Source of the DNA: an uncultured Bacteroidales bacterium
Lineage (GTDB): Bacteria; Bacteroidota; Bacteroidia; Bacteroidales; Bacteroidaceae
Direction: 5' to 3'
DNA: 11,780 nucleotides
Assembly (NCBI GenBank): GCA_937906165.1
Contig: CALCYA010000065.1
Coordinates: 1-11,780, forward strand
A program made the translations under genes and the position numbers. The first letter of the stretch is position 1. Each line of letters opens with the position of its first letter. Positions 6,754 through 11,780 of the stretch are shown here, piece by piece. The notes under the pieces were generated by a model. It had not been told where the DNA came from. It did not search any database and worked only from the letters and a program-made list of their open reading frames with translations.

Positions 6754-9700
6754 TCAGTATACAAGCACCTTCTCTCCATTCACAATATACATTCCTGCCG
6801 GCAGAGCCACACGTGTCGTACCCTCGGTTACATTGACCTTACGTACAAGACGGCCGTCAACAGAGTATATTGACATTGTCTGCGCCTCGAGTGCCGTGAT
6901 AACGACACACTCACCACCCTTGACAGATACCGTAGCATAGACACCCTCTATGCCGGTAGACTCGTTGAACAGCATTGAAGCATCGTTCAAGCGAACCTCG
7001 TCATTCGCCTTATTTACAGCATAGGCATTGCATATATCAATCTTGCGGAGGTTCTCGTCAATAACGGTAGTAGTCATCATATTGATATTTGCCACGACAT
7101 CATCGCCTGTGGTGAATGTCGAGTTATCCTCGGTATATGCCACAACGCGATAGGTATTCATATCAAGCTGTGAGAAGTTGAACACATGCTTCGACAGACA
7201 ATCGCCGGCTGTAATGTCATTGATGAAAAGCCCGTCGGGCACCTTTAAGTCGAACTGTATGGCATTGTATGGCTCGCTATTGTAGCTCAAGAGATTCAAC
7301 GGAGCGATAACGTCAGCGCCCTGTTCAATTGTAAACTCCTTGGCATAATACTCGCCGGCAGCAACAGGAGTATTGTACCAGTACATTGCCGATGGGGCAT
7401 CAGAACCCAATATAAGATCGGTCACAGCCTCAGCATCATCCTTGTAAATATAACCGTCACCATTGCAATCGGCTTTCTTCTCATTGAACCCGGAGTTGTC
7501 GACACCGGCTAGATAAGCTATGATAAGCGCCGCATCATGTATTGTCACGGCATTGTCGCAGTTGATATCACCTGGAAGCGCATTGATGAGGTCATCAATC
7601 TCATACTTGCTAAGGTTGTTGTATATATATTCCACGCGCGTCTTGAGCCAATCCTTTGCACGTTGGGCATCAGTCTCGGAGAAACTGCCGCCATAACCCC
7701 ATATATACGAGTTGTTGATGAATGAATTCTCGGCAAACCTGTAGTAGTCGTCGATGTAGTCAAGGAGTTCCTCGACACAGCCTTTCTCAACAAACTCTTT
7801 CCATACCTTATAATAGTGTTTCTTGAACACCTCGAAACGGTTCATATCCTGCCAGAACATATAAGCCGCCATAGAGCTCTTTATAACACTCGATGTTGCA
7901 CCGGTATAGCAGTAGGTGCTATTGCTCTCATAGCCGAATCCCCAGTCAAAGTCCCACAGCGGTCCGAATGTCACGCGACCGTCGGGAGCACTCTCGTCCT
8001 TGAAAAGATAGGTGCTCTTGGGGTGGTTGATCTCCTGATTGAGGACAAGATCATTCGCAAGATAGAAACGCGCTGTAGCATCAACATCGAGCACGTCTTC
8101 AAGATCACCGCCATAATACAGCACCGATGACAGGGCCTCAATATCGGCCTTTATCCTTGACATCCGTACGTCGGCTGAGTCCTTGCTGAGCTCTGTAAGG
8201 TCGGGCTCGCTCACCTTTACAGGCAGGTTGTACTGACCGATGCGGGTGATTGTCTCGTCGGTATATGTATCGAGCTCGAGCAGATAGCCAAGAGCCTCGT
8301 CAATGTCCACACTGTTGTTACCCATACCCACCTTCTCGGTAAACATGTAGCTTCCCAGATAAGTGCCGTTCATATAAAGCTCCACCGGGATAATGTGGTT
8401 GGTATATTTAGCACCTGCCATCTGACCTACCTTCATTGCAATGGCATTGGCCATGAGCGCGCCGCTCTGCGCATTGGCAAGGAGCACCCAGCTCTTACCC
8501 TTGGTAAGACCGAAAGGCTTCACTTTCTCGGCGAATTTCAAACGGTACGGTTTCTTCGAGTAGCCCCACGTTGAGTTTCCACGTCCTTTTATCTGGACAG
8601 AATCCTCAAAATCATCGTACACACCATAGCCCGTTATACGGAAGTTGGCATCCAGATAATAGCTCTTGCTGGTAACTGTCTTGCCACCTTCTATGTCAAT
8701 ATCGATACGGGGCACAGAGACAGCATTGTCAGTAAGCCACTCGACAGAGACCTTGTAATCACGTCCGAAAGGCCTATAGCGGTTCTCGTACACAGCATCC
8801 TGTATCTTCTCGGGCTCTTTGTCCGAAGCAGCAACCTTGAATACGCGCAGTTCGGAGAGCACAAGATGGTTCTTTGCATACTCACCGCTGGTCTGCACAA
8901 TCCTTATCTTTGAATAACTGCCATTTAGGTCTATTGTGGGCGAAGTATATTCCTGACCGCTGCCACCCGTTGGCATATTGTCATTAATGTAGTCAAGAGT
9001 GCGCACATGGGTCCAGTTACCGTCGTTGCTTGCATATATCTCCCACACAAGCGGATTGTAGCCGTCATTTGGTCGGCAACGGTAGTAGAGCTGAATCTTG
9101 TCCAAAGCCTCGGGAAGGTCAATCGAGATATACGTATTCACATTCAATGTCGCATTGTTCGCACTGCCCCAGGTAGAGTGGAATATTGTGGTATAGTCAC
9201 CGTCAAGAAGATTAGCAAGGCTCTCGCTTGCGTTCTGTGACGGTTTGTTGGTAGAGAGCATATCGGCCTTGAGGGCAACCTCCGTAACCTCGCCCTCAAC
9301 CGACGGGTCGGTCCACACCTCATCCTGCACCTTCACGCGCTCCACGATATTGTAGCCGGGATATGTGACAGTGTAAGTAACCGTCTCGGCAAAATCCTGA
9401 CGTGTAACCTTGCTCTCCTGCAATACAGTGTCTACAAATGCCACCGCCTTGCTGTCACTGAGGTTGAAACTCGCCGTAAGCCACTTGCCGATGGCGTTTA
9501 GCCGGAAATGCATATTCTCACTGATTGTAGCAGCCTCGGCATCAACGTTCAGGTTAGGATTATACTTGTTGTTGAACTTGTACGAAATCATTGTCGGCAA
9601 CTGCGGAGCCACCATTGAACAGCTGTCATACTCAGCCTTTTCATAGTATATAACATCGCCGCCGCTGATGGGGAAATAGAGCTTGCCGTTCTCGGTGTAG

Positions 9701-11442
9701 TAGTTATCGTCGAGCGAAGCAAGCGAATAGGCATCTATCGAGCCGTCGGAGAGATATACATATACCACCTCGCCCTCAACGAGTGTGCCACCGCCATTGC
9801 CTCCACCGCCGTCGCCACCGTCACTCTCCTTCACCTTTGTGGAGAGGAAACTGTTTATGTCGTTGGCAATCTGGGCAAATATTGACTCATACTGCGCTGC
9901 GGTATACTCGCCGGCATGCTCCTTGGCATCGGCAATCGTGCTGATGATGCTACTGAGTATCGCGCGAGAACTCTCGGGATATGTACCCGGAGTATATGGA
10001 TACTGCGAGAACTCTGCCGATGCCAGAATATCATTCGCCTGTACCTCATATTTTGTAAGGCCGACAGACATATATACAGAGAGGGCATGCAGCATCTTGG
10101 CCTCAGCATCCATAATGTCGGCAACACTGCCCATTGTTGCAATGGAACCCTCGACAGTGGAGAGAAGAGTCTCAAGAGCCTCATCCTCACCGTTACAGTA
10201 GCCGTTGTGGTCGGAGTAGTTCTTGAGATAGCCATTACTCTTGTCAATAAGCGGACGCAGATGGGAATCGGCCAAATTAGCGATGCTTATAGACAATGCC
10301 GCAACAGTCGCCTCATCAAGCGATGCCCTGTATATCGACCAGTTGAAAGCTATAGGCAAAGAGTAACCTTGATTGTAATCGCCGTTCTCAAGAGCCGTCT
10401 TGTGCTCAAGGTCAAAGGTCTTCATCTTTGAGTTCACGTTATCGCGCATCTCGGCGCCCACATAAAGTGTCAACGGACCCGCGGAGTTCTCGCCATCGTA
10501 CTGCATCTCGAAATAACCGCCGTCAACAGCCGACAGTTTCACCATAGCAGCCTCGGTAAAGTCGCTGGTACTATACTGCCAGCCGTTCAGCCCGTTGTAT
10601 ATTGAAGAGGAGTTCGCAAGGAATTTGCCCGACATTGGCCAGTATACCAGATAACGTCCGTCACCTGCCGGAACAAGCTGCATGGAGTGTGAAATGTTCG
10701 GCTCGACATCGCCTTCCTCGGCATAAAGCATATAAAGCGGACCGCTGCCCGTATATGTAGTTCCCGATGAACTGTTGAAAAACTTCACAGCATTGCCCTT
10801 GAGTACAAACAAGCAGTCATCGGCTGCAAGCTCCTGTTCTGTTGACACAGCCTCGCCGAGAGAGAAACCGGCACTTTCTGAGCCCGGAACGTAATCCGTT
10901 CCAAGAGTAATACCGACAACGGTAGGAGTATTCTTTGGCTGACCCAAACGTGAGGACCACTGCAACGAGAAACTACTGACACTTGTGGAAAGATCAAGTT
11001 CAACATAGTGATTCTCGGCCACAGCATTCTTCCCGCTCCACATCGAATGGAAAAACGTAGAGACATCATTGTCACTCAATGCAGGCAGGCCCTCACCGTC
11101 CCTGTCACCCGAAAGAGTGTTATGGTCGGCATTTGAAGAAGCCACATAAGATATCTCCTTACCATTCTCGTCATACACCTTGAGTTCCGAGAACACAAAA
11201 ATCACATTATTGCCGTTGGGAGCCTCGTTTGTAATGGTTTCCAGCACTGTAATCCTTATCTTATCCGTTGCAATACCCGGAGACATCAGAGGCGATAGAT
11301 ATTGGTAAAACTCTTTTCCAGCACTTGCCTCAACGGTTCCCGGAAGACCGTGCGAGCCATTAAGTGTAGTTGACCAGTTCTGCGCCGAGGTACCCACAAA
11401 TGAAGCCACGGCAAGAATTACCGACAGTAATAGTTTCTTCAT
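6754..11442 (-). CDS. Large secreted multidomain protein: discoidin-like domains, CotH kinase domain, dockerin, cohesin-like domain, T9SS-type C-terminal domain
   Basis: This 1562-residue protein is predicted to be exported. In order: signal peptide 1-20 (SFVGTSA, then QNWS); a discoidin (F5/8 type C)-like domain 45-185 whose strands appear circularly permuted; a beta-rich segment 205-350, possibly trefoil-like; a helical region 375-540; a Gly-rich hinge 541-552; a second, normally ordered discoidin-like domain 725-870; and a CotH domain 885-1285. The CotH domain has KGRGNSTW (952-959), KKPYRLKF (963-970), FTEKVGMG (1034-1041) and WDFDWGFG (1163-1170), the last thought to carry the metal-binding Asp of these atypical protein kinases. 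A dockerin-like pair follows (1289-1346: GDINCDNAVT, DCNGDGYIY), then a cohesin-like beta sandwich (1355-1490) and a T9SS-like sorting domain (1495-1562: SIYSVDGRLVRK, LPAGMYIVNGEKV). A surface or secreted role, perhaps carbohydrate-linked, is inferred; kinase activity is untested. Confidence 0.85.
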   Translation of the reverse strand: MKKLLLSVILAVASFVGTSAQNWSTTLNGSHGLPGTVEASAGKEFYQYLSPLMSPGIATDKIRITVLETITNEAPNGNNVIFVFSELKVYDENGKEISYVASSNADHNTLSGDRDGEGLPALSDNDVSTFFHSMWSGKNAVAENHYVELDLSTSVSSFSLQWSSRLGQPKNTPTVVGITLGTDYVPGSESAGFSLGEAVSTEQELAADDCLFVLKGNAVKFFNSSSGTTYTGSGPLYMLYAEEGDVEPNISHSMQLVPAGDGRYLVYWPMSGKFLANSSSIYNGLNGWQYSTSDFTEAAMVKLSAVDGGYFEMQYDGENSAGPLTLYVGAEMRDNVNSKMKTFDLEHKTALENGDYNQGYSLPIAFNWSIYRASLDEATVAALSISIANLADSHLRPLIDKSNGYLKNYSDHNGYCNGEDEALETLLSTVEGSIATMGSVADIMDAEAKMLHALSVYMSVGLTKYEVQANDILASAEFSQYPYTPGTYPESSRAILSSIISTIADAKEHAGEYTAAQYESIFAQIANDINSFLSTKVKESDGGDGGGGNGGGTLVEGEVVYVYLSDGSIDAYSLASLDDNYYTENGKLYFPISGGDVIYYEKAEYDSCSMVAPQLPTMISYKFNNKYNPNLNVDAEAATISENMHFRLNAIGKWLTASFNLSDSKAVAFVDTVLQESKVTRQDFAETVTYTVTYPGYNIVERVKVQDEVWTDPSVEGEVTEVALKADMLSTNKPSQNASESLANLLDGDYTTIFHSTWGSANNATLNVNTYISIDLPEALDKIQLYYRCRPNDGYNPLVWEIYASNDGNWTHVRTLDYINDNMPTGGSGQEYTSPTIDLNGSYSKIRIVQTSGEYAKNHLVLSELRVFKVAASDKEPEKIQDAVYENRYRPFGRDYKVSVEWLTDNAVSVPRIDIDIEGGKTVTSKSYYLDANFRITGYGVYDDFEDSVQIKGRGNSTWGYSKKPYRLKFAEKVKPFGLTKGKSWVLLANAQSGALMANAIAMKVGQMAGAKYTNHIIPVELYMNGTYLGSYMFTEKVGMGNNSVDIDEALGYLLELDTYTDETITRIGQYNLPVKVSEPDLTELSKDSADVRMSRIKADIEALSSVLYYGGDLEDVLDVDATARFYLANDLVLNQEINHPKSTYLFKDESAPDGRVTFGPLWDFDWGFGYESNSTYCYTGATSSVIKSSMAAYMFWQDMNRFEVFKKHYYKVWKEFVEKGCVEELLDYIDDYYRFAENSFINNSYIWGYGGSFSETDAQRAKDWLKTRVEYIYNNLSKYEIDDLINALPGDINCDNAVTIHDAALIIAYLAGVDNSGFNEKKADCNGDGYIYKDDAEAVTDLILGSDAPSAMYWYNTPVAAGEYYAKEFTIEQGADVIAPLNLLSYNSEPYNAIQFDLKVPDGLFINDITAGDCLSKHVFNFSQLDMNTYRVVAYTEDNSTFTTGDDVVANINMMTTTVIDENLRKIDICNAYAVNKANDEVRLNDASMLFNESTGIEGVYATVSVKGGECVVITALEAQTMSIYSVDGRLVRKVNVTEGTTRVALPAGMYIVNGEKVLVY

Positions 11443-11524
11443 ATCCTAATGATTTATTATACGACCCTTATGCCCCGCAACCCACACAAGCTGCAGAGCA
11501 TCCCATAATTTACATTTTACAACG

Positions 11525-11556
11525 CAAATAAACGAAAATACCGCGGCATTGACAAA
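11525..11556 (-). promoter_or_regulatory. Probable promoter of the CotH-domain gene
   Basis: Read on the minus strand, TTTG (11556-11553), 20 bases, then TTTATTTG (11532-11525) matches the Bacteroidota -33/-7 arrangement, with one departure in TAnnTTTG. Transcription would start near 11518, leaving a leader of about 75 bases before the ATG at 11442. Upstream (11550-11600) is a very AT-rich tract, which is common before strong promoters. I see no other gene in 11443-11720. Confidence 0.5.
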
Positions 11557-11675
11557 TAATATAAATATAAATTTATTATATAATTATATTAAAGATATTA
11601 ATACGCAATATAGCTATCTCAAGGTTCTACAAAGGAAAGTTTTTGACACCAACAAAAATATTTTCCCGAACATTG

Positions 11676-11705
11676 TTGTTTTTTCACAAATTATTCATAC
11701 CTTTG
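11676..11705 (+). promoter_or_regulatory. Promoter of the tRNA-Pro gene
   Basis: TTG (11676-11678), 19 bases, then TACCTTTG (11698-11705) is an exact fit to the Bacteroidota consensus (TTTG/TTG, N19-21, TAnnTTTG). The expected start near 11712 lies just before the mature tRNA 5' end at 11721, leaving a short leader for RNase P. This is the strongest promoter match in the window. Confidence 0.75.
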
Positions 11706-11720
11706 CATTCGCAAACAGAA

Positions 11721-11780
11721 CGGGATGTAGCTCAGCCCGGTTAGAGTACGCGTCTGGGGGGCGTGTGGTCGCTGGTTCGA
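11721..11780 (+). tRNA. tRNA-Pro (anticodon GGG), truncated by the window edge
   Basis: The first 60 bases fold as a tRNA. CGGGATG (11721-11727) is the 5' acceptor strand, and TA follows. The D stem is GCTC/GAGT (11730-11733, 11744-11747). The anticodon stem is CGCGT/GCGTG (11749-11753, 11761-11765) with two G-T pairs, closing the loop CTGGGGG. With T33 fixed, the anticodon is GGG (11756-11758), reading proline CCC and CCT codons. A 5-base variable region and the T-arm start GCTGG-TTCGA follow, then the window ends, so the 3' half of the T stem and acceptor cannot be checked. Confidence 0.9.

Noticed and set aside
9785..10431. Two plus-strand open frames (138 and 171 codons), one starting with a proline run
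   Set aside because: They are antisense to the CotH gene. The proline run is just the complement of the Gly-rich linker, and neither product resembles a known family.
11550..11610. AT-rich tract with short palindromes considered as an origin or attachment site
   Set aside because: No DnaA-box cluster, integrase gene or direct repeat is visible. It is better explained as an AT-rich element upstream of the CotH-gene promoter.
11721..11780. tRNA gene as the edge of an integrated mobile element
   Set aside because: The 3' end, the usual integration site, is outside the window, and no integrase or phage gene is seen on the visible side.

Overview
The window reads as chromosomal DNA from a member of the Bacteroidota, most likely order Bacteroidales. 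The grounds are a periplasmic S46 dipeptidyl-peptidase, a very large secreted protein ending in a type IX secretion (T9SS)-like sorting domain, a stand-alone MetH reactivation domain, and a promoter before the terminal tRNA that matches the Bacteroidota -33/-7 pattern (TTG, 19 bases, TACCTTTG). Genus cannot be fixed from sequence alone. I see no phage, transposase, CRISPR array or riboswitch.

Left third, plus strand: dihydroorotase (pyrC) and a stand-alone methionine synthase reactivation-domain protein overlap by four bases (ATGA) and must form one translationally coupled unit. The pair is bracketed by two related palindromic intergenic repeats in opposite orientation (60-131 and 2366-2452). 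A PlsC-type 1-acylglycerol-3-phosphate acyltransferase follows as its own unit and ends in a perfect 25-bp hairpin.

Middle: a codon-optimised S46 dipeptidyl-peptidase of the DPP7 (hydrophobic P1) type on the plus strand converges on an aldo/keto reductase of the YghZ (L-glyceraldehyde 3-phosphate reductase) family on the minus strand. They share a 20-bp hairpin that probably terminates transcription from both sides.

Right half, minus strand: one 1562-residue exported protein carries two discoidin-like domains (the first apparently circularly permuted), a CotH-type kinase domain, a dockerin-like calcium-binding pair, a cohesin-like sandwich and a C-terminal sorting domain. It has a recognisable promoter upstream. 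The window closes in a truncated tRNA-Pro(GGG) on the plus strand, divergent from the CotH gene.

Most of the window is housekeeping. The parts most worth following are the CotH-dockerin-cohesin surface protein and the pyrC-MetH reactivator coupling. I found no clear evidence of an entirely new multi-gene system.
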